A DNA stretch of 64,000 nt from Streptomyces sp. ISL-10. Lineage in GTDB: Bacteria; Actinomycetota; Actinomycetes; Streptomycetales; Streptomycetaceae. Shown one piece after another: positions 51,317 through 60,577 of the stretch (positions are counted from its first letter, which is position 1; each line of letters starts with the position of its first letter). The position numbers and the translations under genes were made by a program. The stretch spans positions 310,001 through 374,000 of the forward strand of contig NZ_JAGGOJ010000011.1 in assembly GCF_018614575.1 (NCBI RefSeq). Reading direction: 5' to 3'. A model generated the notes under the pieces. It was not told the DNA's origin, did no database searches, and saw only the letters and a list, made by a program, of their open reading frames with translations.

Positions 51317-52114
51317 TCAGGCGGACGCCGTCTCGACCGCGCGGGGCCGGAGCTCCGCGTGCTCCAGGACGTCGCGCAGATGCTTCTCCAGGACCGGGAG
51401 CACCTCCTCGATCGTGATGTCGCGGCCCAGCTCGTTCGCCAGTGAGGCCACGCCCGCGTCGCGGATGCCGCACGGCACGATCCGGTCGAACCAGGTGTTG
51501 TCCGGGTTCACGTTCAGGGCGAAGCCGTGCATCGACACGCCCTTGGCGATCCGGATGCCGATCGCGGCGAGCTTGCGGTCCTCGCGCCGCTGGCCGGCGT
51601 TGGAGGGGGCGTACTCCGGCCCGTTCAGACGCGGGTCGAACTCCTCGTCCTGCAGCCGGGGGTCGAAGTCGAGCGACAGGCCGCCGAGTGCCGGACGCTC
51701 CTCGACCGGATCGCCGAGCACCCACACACCGCTGCGGCCCTCCACCCGGCTCGTCTCGACGCCGAACTCCGCGCAGGTGCGGATGAGGGCGTCCTCCAGG
51801 CGGCGTACGTGCGCGACCACGTCCACCGGGCGCGGCAGCTTCAGGATCGGATAGCCCACCAGCTGGCCCGGGCCGTGCCACGTGATCTTCCCGCCGCGGT
51901 CCACGTCGATGACGGGCGTGCCGTCCAGGGGGCGCTCACTGTCCGCCGTGCGCCGTCCGGCCGTGTAGACCGGCGGGTGCTCCAGGAGCAGGCAGGTGTC
52001 CGGGATCTCGTCCGCGAAGCGGGCGGCGTGGACCTCGCGCTGCTTCTGCCAGGCCTCCTGGTACTCGACGGCGTTCTCGCCGAACCCCAGTCGGACGAAC
52101 CGCAGCTCACTCAC
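51317..52114 (-). CDS. lipB: Octanoyl-[ACP]:protein N-octanoyltransferase
   Basis: 265 residues. It transfers octanoate from ACP to lipoyl domains, the step before LipA. The signature [18 protein letters not shown] and the catalytic Lys/Cys pair in [18 protein letters not shown] and [11 protein letters not shown] are complete. An insert ([17 protein letters not shown]) before the Lys is a feature of actinobacterial LipB. GTG 52114 ([12 protein letters not shown]) has GGGAGG 7 bp upstream. It heads the lipB-lipA unit. Confidence 0.96.
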   Translation of the reverse strand: MSELRFVRLGFGENAVEYQEAWQKQREVHAARFADEIPDTCLLLEHPPVYTAGRRTADSERPLDGTPVIDVDRGGKITWHGPGQLVGYPILKLPRPVDVVAHVRRLEDALIRTCAEFGVETSRVEGRSGVWVLGDPVEERPALGGLSLDFDPRLQDEEFDPRLNGPEYAPSNAGQRREDRKLAAIGIRIAKGVSMHGFALNVNPDNTWFDRIVPCGIRDAGVASLANELGRDITIEEVLPVLEKHLRDVLEHAELRPRAVETASA

Positions 52115-52355
52115 GGCAGAGCCTCCCTCGAACCTTCGCCCAGCTGTGATCCGGGCCCATGCCACTGTACGGCGGCCCGGAAACCGGGGGCCGGGCAGGT
52201 AGCTCCCGTCAGCGCAGATGTCAGTGCCGCCGTCAATCCTCACACGATCGGATGAATGTGGGGCGAAGGTAGCGGAAGGGGCCGGTCCGGCCGCTAAATT
52301 CGCGCCGTTCCATGAGGGCTGCTCCCGGCCCGGAAGTCAGGAGACCCGACAGCAG

Positions 52356-53804
52356 ATGACGGAACGAGCCCCACAGCGCACCCCCAACCGGCAGCTCGCC
52401 GCGCTCATCGCGGAGGCGGGCTTCTCCCATGCCGGGCTCGCCCGCAGAGTCGACCAGCTCGGTCTCGAGCACGGCCTCGACCTGCGCTACGACAAGACCT
52501 CCGTGACCCGCTGGCTGCGCGGCCAGCAGCCGCGCGGTACGACCCCGGCACTGATCGCGGAGGTGTTCACCCGGCGGCTCGGGCGCCGGCTGTCCGCCCA
52601 GGACCTCGGCCTCGACGCCTGCGCGCCGGTCTACGCCGGCCTGGAGTTCGCCGCCACGCCGGAGGAGGCCGTCGACATCGTCAGCGGGCTGTGGCGCAAG
52701 GACTCCGGCAGCCACGGGGAACTGCGCAAGATCGCCTTCACCCCCGCCGGCCTGGTCGTGCCGAGCCGGGACTGGCTGATCGGACGCGCCGACGAGCGGG
52801 TCGGCCGCGGGGACGTGGCGCACAGCGCATTGGGGCGGGTGCCCCTCCAGGGGACACGCGTCACCGTGCCCCGCCAGCGCGGCACCGACCGGGGGCCCGG
52901 CCAGAAGGTCTCCGGCGGAGACATCTCGGCCCTGCGCTCCGTCGGCGAACTGTTCCGCGCCCTCGACCACGCCTACGGCGGCGGCCACGCCCGGCAGGCC
53001 CTCGTGCGCTACCTGGAGCACGAGGCCGAACCGATGCTGCGTGGCACCTACGGGGAGGCGCTGGGCCGCCGGCTCTTCGCCGCGGCCGCCGATCTGACCC
53101 GGCTCGCGGGCTGGACCTCGTACGACATAGCGGCACACGGCCTCGCCCAGCGGTACTTCGTCCAGGCGCTGCGGCTCTCACAGGCGGCGGGGGACCGGGC
53201 GTACGGCTCCTATGTGCTCGTCACCATGAGCCGACAGGCTGTCTACCTGGGCCACGGGCGGGAAGCGGTCCAGCTCGCCCGGGTCGCCCAGCAGGGCGTG
53301 GGCTCCGCGGCGCCCCCGCTGGTCCAGGCGCTGCTGCACGCCGCCGAGGCACGCGGCCACGGGGTGCTCGGCGAGGCACGGGCGTGCAACACGGCCCTCG
53401 CCCGCGCGGAGCGTGCCCTGGACTCGGCCCGTCCGGGCGACGACGTGCCGCACTGGGCGCGGTCCTTCGACGAGGCCCAGCTCGCCGACGAGATCGGGCA
53501 CTGCCACCGGGACCTCCAGCAGTACCGCTCGGCGGTCCAGCACGCGGAACGTTCTCTCCAGTTACGGGCCCCGGCCTTCGCCCGCAGCCGGCTGTTCTGC
53601 CGGGTCGTCCTCGCGACGGCGCGCCTCGGCCTCGGCGAGCTGGAGCAGGCGTGCGCGCTGGGCGCGGAGGCGGCGCTGCAGGCGTCGGAGATGAGGTCGG
53701 CGCGGGCGTCGGAGTACGTGCGGGAGTTCGAGCGCCGCCTGGAGCCGTACCGGGACGCGAGCCCGGTCCGCACCTACCGCGACCGGGTGGCGGCGCTGGG
53801 GTGA
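52356..53804 (+). CDS. HTH/TPR regulator, NsdA-like
   Basis: 482 residues. The N-terminus (about 10-75) is a lambda-repressor-like HTH: LAALIAEAGFSHAGLARRVD and YDKTSVTRWLRGQQPRG. The rest is a helical TPR-like array (about 190-470), with ARVAQQGVGSAAPPLVQALL and QLADEIGHCHRDLQQYRSAV. This architecture and the opening RTPNRQLAALIAEAGFSHAG match Streptomyces NsdA-type regulators that repress sporulation and antibiotic production; whether it does so here is inference. ATG 52356 has AGGAG about 12 bp upstream. It is divergent from lipB. Confidence 0.87.
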   Translation: MTERAPQRTPNRQLAALIAEAGFSHAGLARRVDQLGLEHGLDLRYDKTSVTRWLRGQQPRGTTPALIAEVFTRRLGRRLSAQDLGLDACAPVYAGLEFAATPEEAVDIVSGLWRKDSGSHGELRKIAFTPAGLVVPSRDWLIGRADERVGRGDVAHSALGRVPLQGTRVTVPRQRGTDRGPGQKVSGGDISALRSVGELFRALDHAYGGGHARQALVRYLEHEAEPMLRGTYGEALGRRLFAAAADLTRLAGWTSYDIAAHGLAQRYFVQALRLSQAAGDRAYGSYVLVTMSRQAVYLGHGREAVQLARVAQQGVGSAAPPLVQALLHAAEARGHGVLGEARACNTALARAERALDSARPGDDVPHWARSFDEAQLADEIGHCHRDLQQYRSAVQHAERSLQLRAPAFARSRLFCRVVLATARLGLGELEQACALGAEAALQASEMRSARASEYVREFERRLEPYRDASPVRTYRDRVAALG

Positions 53805-54273
53805 GGGGGCGACCCCGGCCGGGGCGAGCGCGGGGGCGGGCTGCCGCTGTGCGGGGCCGTTTCCCGGTGGTCGCCTCCCCTACCGGGTGGGCCGTGGGCG
53901 TACCCCTCCCGAAGCGGGGCTGCGCCCCGGACCCGGTGGCCTTGCGCCCTGCCGGGCGCGGGGTGCGGGGACCTTGCGCCCTCCCCGCCTTCCCTCTACG
54001 GCCTGATGGTCGTGGGAGTACCCGCATCCCGGACCGGGGGCCCTCCCCTACGTCCTGCGGGGGTGGGGTAGGAGCCCCGCGCCTGGAGCCCCGCGCCTGA
54101 GGACACCGTCCGAAGGGCGGTAAGAGTGCGGGGAGCAGCCCCCTTCGGGAAGGGGCGGAGTCCGGGGAGGTACGACGTATCTCCGGCATTTGCGTCCGCT
54201 GCGGGGGGCTGCCGCGGGGACGGTGGCGGTTCGCCCCGCGGCAGCGGCGGGTGACGGCCCGTCCCCGCGTGAC
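53805..54273. other. 469-bp intergenic region
   Basis: It lies between the converging regulator and FAD oxidoreductase genes. It is very GC-rich with a duplicated word agccccgcgcctg (about 54073 and 54087) and small CCCTTC/GAAGGGG-type hairpins near 54140. No coding frame or terminator of clear quality is seen. Confidence 0.5.
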
Positions 54274-55599
54274 TCACGCCGCGGCCCTCACCGCCACCGT
54301 CCCGAAGCCCGGCCGGATGCCGAGGTCCGACAGGAGTGCGTGCGCGGCCCGGCGGCCCGAGTACAGCGCGCCCTGCACCGTCGCCGTGTCCCGGTGGTCG
54401 CCGCAGACGTACAGGCCCGACAGCAGGCGCACGGGTCGGCGCAGATCGTAGGGAGGCGTCATGGCCGGGACCGCCTCCGCGTCATGATGGACCGTCAGGA
54501 GTTCCCAGTCGTCGGTCGGAGTGCCGTACAGCGTCGTCAGGTGCCGCCGCACCTGCCGGTCCAGGTCGTCCGGCGGGTCGCCCGCCACCGTCGAGGAGAT
54601 GAGCGCGCGGCCCTCGGGCGCGCGGGACGGGTCGACCTCGCTCAGCACGGCCGTGTGCGACACGGGTCCGCTGCGGTCCGCGTCCAGGACGAGTGACGGA
54701 TCGGTCAGGGGCGGCTCCGGCGCGGTGTGGTGCACCACTGTCACCGGGCGGAACGACGGCACCCGCAGCCCCGGCAGCAGGTCCGCCGCCGTCCGCGCCC
54801 CCGTCGCGACCACGACCGAGCGGCAGCCGAACTCGCCGTGCTCCTCGGTCGTGACCCGGTTCGTCGCGAGGTCGGTGACCCGTGTCCCCGTCCGCACGGT
54901 GCCCTCCGGCAGCGTGGCCGCCAGCAGTTCCGGAAGCGCGGACGCCCCGCTCGCCGGAACGCACAGCCGGCCGCGCGCGTAACCGCGCAGCACCAGGTCG
55001 GCGCACCGGCTGGACGTGGTCAACTCCGGGTCGCACAGCAGGGCGGACAGCAGGGGGCGCAGAAAACCGTGCACTGTACGGGCGGGCAGCCCGCGGCTGT
55101 GGAGGGCGTCTGCCGCGGGCCGTTCCGGACGGGCCAGCACGCGCCGTACGGGCGTGCCCGCGAGTCGTGCCAGCGACGCTCCGAGCCTTGCCTGGTCGAG
55201 GTGCCTCGGCCGAGGGGCGCTCGCAAGGGCGCGCGCCATCGTGAATGCGACCCCTACGCCTCTGGCGGCGTGCGGCGAGCTTCCCACCTCGCCGGTCCGC
55301 TGAAGGCGTCCTTCGGCGTGGACGAGAACACCGGGCGAGAACGACCGCAGTTCGGCGTCGCGCAGCGCCGAGATGCGCCGCAGCTCCGGGAACGCGGTAC
55401 TGAGCAACTGGCCTGTGCGGTCGAGCCGGAAGCCGTCGACGCATTCGGTGGCCATCCGCCCGCCCACCACGGGGGCGGCCTCCAGGACCCGGACCGTCAC
55501 CCCCGCAGTGGTCAGCCGATGAGCTGCCGAGAGCCCGGCGATCCCGGCCCCCACGATGACGACGTCCGCGTGATCCGCATGCTGAGCGGTGCTGAGCAC
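54274..55599 (-). CDS. FAD-dependent amine oxidase-type oxidoreductase
   Basis: 441 residues. ADVVIVGAGIAGLSAAHRL is the dinucleotide-binding motif, followed by VLEAAPVVGGRMATECVDG, as in protoporphyrinogen and monoamine oxidase families. The C-terminal GLYVCGDHRDTATVQGALYS closes the FAD site (GD motif and the AL.SG helix). The substrate may be a polyene, carotenoid or amine; unknown. GTG 55599 (MLSTAQHADHADV) is the start; a start at a later codon is possible. It is not in an operon. Confidence 0.9.
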   Translation of the reverse strand: MLSTAQHADHADVVIVGAGIAGLSAAHRLTTAGVTVRVLEAAPVVGGRMATECVDGFRLDRTGQLLSTAFPELRRISALRDAELRSFSPGVLVHAEGRLQRTGEVGSSPHAARGVGVAFTMARALASAPRPRHLDQARLGASLARLAGTPVRRVLARPERPAADALHSRGLPARTVHGFLRPLLSALLCDPELTTSSRCADLVLRGYARGRLCVPASGASALPELLAATLPEGTVRTGTRVTDLATNRVTTEEHGEFGCRSVVVATGARTAADLLPGLRVPSFRPVTVVHHTAPEPPLTDPSLVLDADRSGPVSHTAVLSEVDPSRAPEGRALISSTVAGDPPDDLDRQVRRHLTTLYGTPTDDWELLTVHHDAEAVPAMTPPYDLRRPVRLLSGLYVCGDHRDTATVQGALYSGRRAAHALLSDLGIRPGFGTVAVRAAA

Positions 55600-56274
55600 G
55601 TGCCCCTCCCCGAGGTCGGCGCGGCTGGTGGGGGGCTCATGCCCCCATCAGGCCCAGTGAATACCCGAGTTCACACCGAGACTAGGAACCGGAACGCCCG
55701 CGTGCAGTCGCGCACAGCGCGGAGCACCGTAGCGCGGGGGCGCACGCGGGACGTCGACGTGCCGCGGCCTCACATAGCCGGCCCGTGGGGCGGCCTCCGC
55801 CGCGTGGCGGCCGCCCCCGCGGCCGGACGGGCCCGCCGGGTCGGCGCCTTCGGCGGCCCACGGCACGCTGGCGCCGGGCGGCTTTGGCGGCCGGTTCGGC
55901 GCTATGCGGCCGCCGAGGCCGGGCGCTTCGTGCGGTGTCGCGTCGGCGGGCTTGCGCTGCGGGGGCGTCTGTGGCGGTCGATGCCGCTGGGGCGGTGGTG
56001 ATCCGTTGCGGGCCGCGTCGGTCGGCGTATGGCCGTACGTGGGCGGTGGCAGTGCCCTGGTGCCTGTTCGGCGTTGCGGCCGAGGAGCGGCGCGACTGGC
56101 AGCGGCCGGTGGGCACCCGCCTCCCGCGCCGCGCGCCCGGGGCGTGGCTGCCGCCGCTGGGACGGCGGCGAGCGTCCCGCCCACGCGCGGCCCTGAGCCG
56201 CCCGCGGTCCCGCCCGGCACGTGGTTCGGGGCCCCGGGAGCCCGGCCCGGGCGAACCACCCCGGCCCTGCGGCC
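55600..56274. other. 675-bp intergenic region, GC-rich
   Basis: Pro/Arg-rich frames cross both strands, but none has a ribosome site or family features, so no gene is called. It contains the promoter of the FAD oxidoreductase (left end). Confidence 0.5.
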
Positions 56275-57186
56275 CTACCCCCGGCCGCTACCGCAGTGCC
56301 GCGCGGATCGCGTCGTCGATCCGGGGGAACGCGAACGAGAAGCCCGACTCCAACAGGCGTGAGGAAGCGCGCGTTGGCTGGTCAGCACGTCCGACGCCAT
56401 CTCTCCCAGCGCCAGCCGCAGCGCCGGCGTCGGGACCGCGAAGAGTGCCGGACGGCGCAGGACCCGGGCCATCGCCTGCGTCACCTCACGGTTCGTCACC
56501 GGCTCCGGCGCCGTCAGGTTCACCGGGCCCGACAGCGACTCCGTGTCGAGGAGATGCCGCAGCGCCGCCACCTCGTCGTGCAGCGCGATGAAGCTCCAGT
56601 ACTGGCACCCGCTGCCCAGCCGCCCCCCGAGGCCCGCCCGGAACAGCGGGAACATCCGGCCCCACGCGCCGCCGTGCCGTGCCACCACCAGGCCGGTGCG
56701 GGCCAGCACCGTGCGTATCCCCGCCTCCTGCGCCGGGGCCGCCGCCTCCTCCCACTCCACGCACACCCCCGGCAGGAAGCCGTCCCCCGGCGGCGCGTCC
56801 TCGTCCACCGGGCGGTCCCCGGTGTCGCCGTAGAAGCCGACCGCGCTGCCGCTGATCAGCACCCTGGGCGGTGTGTCCAGTGAGGCGACGGCCTCCGCGA
56901 TCGCCGTCGTGCCGAGCACCCGGCTGTCGCGGATCTCCTTGCGGTACGCCTGCGTCCAGCGGCGGTCGCCCACCCCGGCGCCGGCGAGATGCACGACCGC
57001 GTCACAGCCCACGAGGCCCGCCACGTCGACGTACTGCCGGAGCGGGTCCCACTCGACCTCGTCCCCGGCGCCGGCGGCGTGTCGCACCAGGCGCACCACC
57101 TCGTGCCCGTCCGCGCGCAGCGAGCGTACGAGGGCCGCGCCGATGAGCCCGGAGGCGCCGGTGACGGCGATACGCGATGTCTCCAT
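56275..57186 (-). CDS. TIGR01777 family epimerase with frameshifted C-terminus
   Basis: 303 residues as read. The NAD-binding start ETSRIAVTGASGLIGAALVR and the family blocks VLISGSAVGFYGDTGDR and RTGLVVARHGGAWGRMFPLF are intact, and the conserved EMASDVLTSQRALP is present near the end. After it the reading frame changes: residues from about 269 on (HACWSRASRSRS) are not family-like. Another frame over the same bases spells RLLESGFSFAFPRIDDAIRA and stops at 56288-56290, the expected family end. One base appears missing near 56358-56364. Similar to E. coli YfcH. It is divergent from the GNAT gene. Confidence 0.87.
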   Translation of the reverse strand: METSRIAVTGASGLIGAALVRSLRADGHEVVRLVRHAAGAGDEVEWDPLRQYVDVAGLVGCDAVVHLAGAGVGDRRWTQAYRKEIRDSRVLGTTAIAEAVASLDTPPRVLISGSAVGFYGDTGDRPVDEDAPPGDGFLPGVCVEWEEAAAPAQEAGIRTVLARTGLVVARHGGAWGRMFPLFRAGLGGRLGSGCQYWSFIALHDEVAALRHLLDTESLSGPVNLTAPEPVTNREVTQAMARVLRRPALFAVPTPALRLALGEMASDVLTSQRALPHACWSRASRSRSPGSTTRSARHCGSGRG

Positions 57187-57229
57187 GGCCCCATCCTGCC
57201 GTCCCCCTACCGCGTGGCACAGTTGGCCC

Positions 57230-57751
57230 ATGCCCGAGTCGCACACACGTCCCGCGGTACGCCCGCTGATACGCCCCGCACGAGCCGCCGACGACACGGC
57301 CCTCGGCGAACTCGACCGGGAGACGTGGTCCCCTCTGCACGCCGTTCAGCCGCGGCCGGAGCCGCCGTACGGCCCGTTCTTCGACCCGATGCACCGGCCC
57401 GAGGACTTCCTCGTCGCCGAGGACGGCGACGGCACGCTCCTCGGCTTCATCCGCCTGGTGCGGCCGACGCCGCTGGCCTGCAACCGGCATGTACGCCAGA
57501 TCCAGGGCCTCGCCGTGGCCGGCCGGGCACGCGGCCTCGGCGTCGGCCGGGCCCTGCTGCGGGCGGCCTGCGACGAGGCCCGTCGCCAGGGCGCGATCCG
57601 CATCACCCTGCGCGTCCTCGGCCACAACGCGCCGGCGCGCGCGCTGTACGCGGCGGAGGGCTTCACGGTCGAGGGCGTGCTGCCGGGCGAGTTCCTGCTG
57701 GAGGGGCGATATGTGGACGACGTCCTGATGGGCCGTTCCCTCACGGGATGA
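57230..57751 (+). CDS. GNAT acetyltransferase, RimI-like
   Basis: 173 residues. VRQIQGLAVAGRARGLGVGR contains motif A with the acetyl-CoA loop (ARGLGVG), and HNAPARALYAAEGFTVEGVL is motif B. The N-terminus (RPLIRPARAADDTALGELDR) is standard. It may acetylate an amine or a protein N-terminus; unknown. It is divergent from the epimerase gene, with start codons 43 bp apart, and convergent with DUF4240. Confidence 0.9.
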   Translation: MPESHTRPAVRPLIRPARAADDTALGELDRETWSPLHAVQPRPEPPYGPFFDPMHRPEDFLVAEDGDGTLLGFIRLVRPTPLACNRHVRQIQGLAVAGRARGLGVGRALLRAACDEARRQGAIRITLRVLGHNAPARALYAAEGFTVEGVLPGEFLLEGRYVDDVLMGRSLTG

Positions 57752-57767
57752 CGCGCCCGCCCCGCGG

Positions 57768-58286
57768 TCAGCCGCCGAAACGTTCCCACAGTCGCGGAAA
57801 CCGCTCTGCCAGCGCCGCGTCGTCGTCGAAGGCGAACGGGACGCCCGCCGGTTCGGCCGCCTGCACCGGGATGCCGAGATCCGGCGCGTCGACGCCGGTC
57901 AGCTGCTCGTACGCCTCGTCCGCCGCGTACCCCAGCTCCTCGCCGTCCCCGTCGATGTCCTCGTCGAAGTCGTCCAGCAGCTCCGCCAGCGAGTCGGGAT
58001 CGTGCACCGCGCCCTCGAAGACCTCGCGGCCCTGGCCGATGAGCCAGCAGCGGAAGTAGTCGAAGGCGTCGTCGCTCGCGCCGCCGAGCAGCACGGCCGC
58101 CGCGCCCCACAGATCCCAGGTGTAGGCGCGGTTGTAGCGGGCCTCGAAGTGCCGGGCGAAGTCCAGTACGGAGTCGGGGTCGAGCTGCAGCAGCCGCTCG
58201 ACGAGCAGTTCGGCATGGTCCTCGGGGTCGCCCTCGGCGGCCTCGCGGGTGCTGTCGATGATCTCCCAGAACTCCGTCTCGTCCAT
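57768..58286 (-). CDS. DUF4240 protein
   Basis: 172 residues, cytoplasmic and acidic. The block MDETEFWEIIDSTREAAEGD at the start and HFEARYNRAYTWDLWGAAAV and FDYFRCWLIGQGREVFEGAV define the DUF4240 family, frequent in actinomycetes and sometimes linked to polymorphic toxin immunity. Here no toxin is near. ATG 58286 is used; a GTG precedes it directly. Confidence 0.9.
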   Translation of the reverse strand: MDETEFWEIIDSTREAAEGDPEDHAELLVERLLQLDPDSVLDFARHFEARYNRAYTWDLWGAAAVLLGGASDDAFDYFRCWLIGQGREVFEGAVHDPDSLAELLDDFDEDIDGDGEELGYAADEAYEQLTGVDAPDLGIPVQAAEPAGVPFAFDDDAALAERFPRLWERFGG

Positions 58287-58426
58287 CACGGGTCAAGCAT
58301 CGTGGCTGGCGGATGGCGGCGCACGCGGAGGCGGGAAAAGCGGCTGTATCGAGATGAACGGTCCACGATGGCGATGGGCGGCAATGTCGGACAGAGGATG
58401 TCCGGATTCCGTGCGACGGTCGGTCC

Positions 58427-59488
58427 ATGACGACGAACGAGCCGACGAACGGGCCGACGAACGAGCCGTCCAACGGGCCGATGAACGCCCCCACGAGCGC
58501 CCCGACGAACGCCCAGTCCAACGAGCCGACGAACGAACCGCAGGACCGTCCTTTCGACGAGCCGCCGGCCGGCTCCCCGGACAGGCCGCTGCACGGAAGC
58601 GTCGCACTCGTCGCGGGCGCCACCCGGGGCGCGGGCCGCGCCATCGCCGTGGAGCTCGGCGCCGTGGGCGCGACCGTCTACGTGACGGGACGCACCACCC
58701 GGGACCACGTCAGCGAGGTGGGACGCGCGGGGGAGACGATCGAGCAGACCGCCGACCTCGTCACGGCCGCGGGCGGCACGGGCATCGCCGTTCCCACCGA
58801 CCACCTGGTGGCCGACCAGGTCCGGTCGCTGGTCGACCGCATCGACCGTGACCACGGTCGCCTCGACATCCTCGTGAACGACATCTGGGGCGGGAACTTC
58901 CTGCTCGACTTCGACACCAGGATGTGGGACGTCGACCTGGAGCGCGGCCTGCGCATGCTCGACCTGGGGGCGCGTACGCACATCATCACCAGCAGCATCG
59001 CGCTGCCCCTGCTCGTACGGCGGCCCGGCGGCCTGGTCGTCGAGGTCACGGACGGGACGGCCGAGACCAACAAGGACTTCCGCGAGAACTTCTACTACGA
59101 CCTGGCCAAGAACGCGCCGATCCGGATGGCGTACATCCTGGGCGAGGAGCTCAGGAGTGTCGGCGCGACAGCGGTGGCCGTCACTCCCGGGTTCCTGCGG
59201 TCCGAGGAGATGCTGGACATCTTCGGCCTCACCGAGGAGACCTGGCGCGACGGCATCGCCAAGCAGCGGCACTGGGCCCTGTCCGAATCCCCGGCGTACC
59301 TCGCCCGTGGCGTGGCCGCCCTCGCCGCCGACCCCGACCGCGCCCGCTGGAACGGCCGCTCGGTGGACAGCGGCCGGCTGGCCAGGGAGTACGGCGTCAC
59401 GGACGCGGACGGCAGCCGCCCGGACGTGTGGGCGTACATCCTCGCGGAGAAGGCGGGGGAGGAACCGTCCCTGGCCGACTACCGCTGA
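58427..59488 (+). CDS. Short-chain dehydrogenase with N-terminal NEPTNGPT-type repeats
   Basis: 353 residues. SDR core: ALVAGATRGAGRAIAVELG (cofactor loop), IIWGG-type LDILVNDIWGGNFL, TSSIALPLL (Ser) and FYYDLAKNAPIRM (Tyr-x3-Lys). It is longer than a usual SDR because of a 57-residue N-terminal extension: MTTNEPTNGPTNEPSNGPMN, continuing with APTSAPTNAQSNEPTNEP, a tetrapeptide repeat encoded by a 12-bp unit (58431-58540). The substrate is unknown. The extension is probably disordered. Confidence 0.9.
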   Translation: MTTNEPTNGPTNEPSNGPMNAPTSAPTNAQSNEPTNEPQDRPFDEPPAGSPDRPLHGSVALVAGATRGAGRAIAVELGAVGATVYVTGRTTRDHVSEVGRAGETIEQTADLVTAAGGTGIAVPTDHLVADQVRSLVDRIDRDHGRLDILVNDIWGGNFLLDFDTRMWDVDLERGLRMLDLGARTHIITSSIALPLLVRRPGGLVVEVTDGTAETNKDFRENFYYDLAKNAPIRMAYILGEELRSVGATAVAVTPGFLRSEEMLDIFGLTEETWRDGIAKQRHWALSESPAYLARGVAALAADPDRARWNGRSVDSGRLAREYGVTDADGSRPDVWAYILAEKAGEEPSLADYR

Positions 59489-59592
59489 CGCCACCACAGG
59501 CCTGGCGGCGGTACGGCCCCGGAACACGCCGCCCCCGGCCCCGTCCACGCTTCGCCGCCCCCGGCACCGTCCACGCTTCGGGACCGACGCCG

Positions 59593-60558
59593 TCAGCCGT
59601 ACAGGTCGCGCATCCGCGCCGCCGTCGCCGCGAAGCGCTCCCGCAGCGCGGCGGGCTCCAGGACCTCCACCTCGCCGCCCAGCGACAGGAGTTGGGAGTA
59701 CGCCACGTCCGGGGACTCGACCGGGAGCGTGAGCGTCACCCGACCCCGCTCGTCCGGCGGGGCAGCGGCGGCGAGGGCCTCCTCGGCCGCCGCACGGTCC
59801 GTCACGTGCGGCAGGCGGCGCGCGCCCGCCTCCGTGACCCGTACGACGACCTCCGCACGGAGGATGGAGCGCGCGAACTGGGCCGCGCGCTCCGCCCAGA
59901 AGGCGGGCAGGTCGAAGTCCTCGTCCCGGTCGAAGACCTCACCGTCCGCCTCCACCGCCGAGAACCGGTCGATCCGGTACACCCGGAACGTGCTCTCCGC
60001 GCGGGCGCACAGGTACCAGACGCCCGCCTTCAGCACGAGCCCGTACGGCTCCAGCTCCCGCTCGACCCCGGTGTCCCGGCGGCGGTAGGAGGCCCGGATC
60101 CGGTGGTCGCTCCACACCGCCTCCGCGATCACCGGCAGCAGCGCCGGCGTCCGGGGCTCCTGGTACCACCCGGGCGCGTCCAGATGGAACCGCTGCGCCG
60201 CCGAGCGCGGGGCGTCCCGCAGCGACGGGAGCAGCGCCGCGGACACCTTCAGGCGAGCCGCGGAGGCGGCGTCCTGAAGACCCATGTCCCGCAGCGCGCC
60301 CGGCAGCCCGGACAGGAACAGGGCCTCGGCCTCGTCGCGGCCCAGTCCGGTCAGCCGGGTGCGGTACCCGCCGATCAGCCGGTAGCCCCCGCTCCGCCCG
60401 CGGTCGGCGTAGACCGGCACGCCGGCCTCGGACAACGCGAGCGCGTCCCGTGTCACGGTCCGCTCGGACACCTCCAGCTCCCGCGCCAGCTCGGCCCCCG
60501 TCATGGACGGCCTCGCCTGCAGGAGCAGCACCATCTTGATCAGCCGGGCAGCGCGCAT
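59593..60558 (-). CDS. WYL-domain transcriptional regulator (DeoR-like HTH)
   Basis: 321 residues. The winged-helix HTH is at about 1-60 (SMTGAELARELEVSERTVTR, then GVPVYADRGRSGGYRL). The WYL domain is at about 140-215 (YGLVLKAGVWYLCARAESTF), and the WCX dimer domain is at about 225-320 (GGEVEVLEPAALRERFAATA). WYL proteins bind small ligands or nucleic acids. It lies 19 bp downstream of a MerR-type gene on the same strand, so the two likely form one regulatory unit. Confidence 0.93.
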   Translation of the reverse strand: MRAARLIKMVLLLQARPSMTGAELARELEVSERTVTRDALALSEAGVPVYADRGRSGGYRLIGGYRTRLTGLGRDEAEALFLSGLPGALRDMGLQDAASAARLKVSAALLPSLRDAPRSAAQRFHLDAPGWYQEPRTPALLPVIAEAVWSDHRIRASYRRRDTGVERELEPYGLVLKAGVWYLCARAESTFRVYRIDRFSAVEADGEVFDRDEDFDLPAFWAERAAQFARSILRAEVVVRVTEAGARRLPHVTDRAAAEEALAAAAPPDERGRVTLTLPVESPDVAYSQLLSLGGEVEVLEPAALRERFAATAARMRDLYG

Positions 60559-60577
60559 GGAGGCATTGTGGCGCAGC

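Noticed and set aside
55648..56259. Pro-rich 203-codon frame
   Set aside because: No signal peptide, domain or ribosome site; several frames are open on both strands here, as expected from GC bias.
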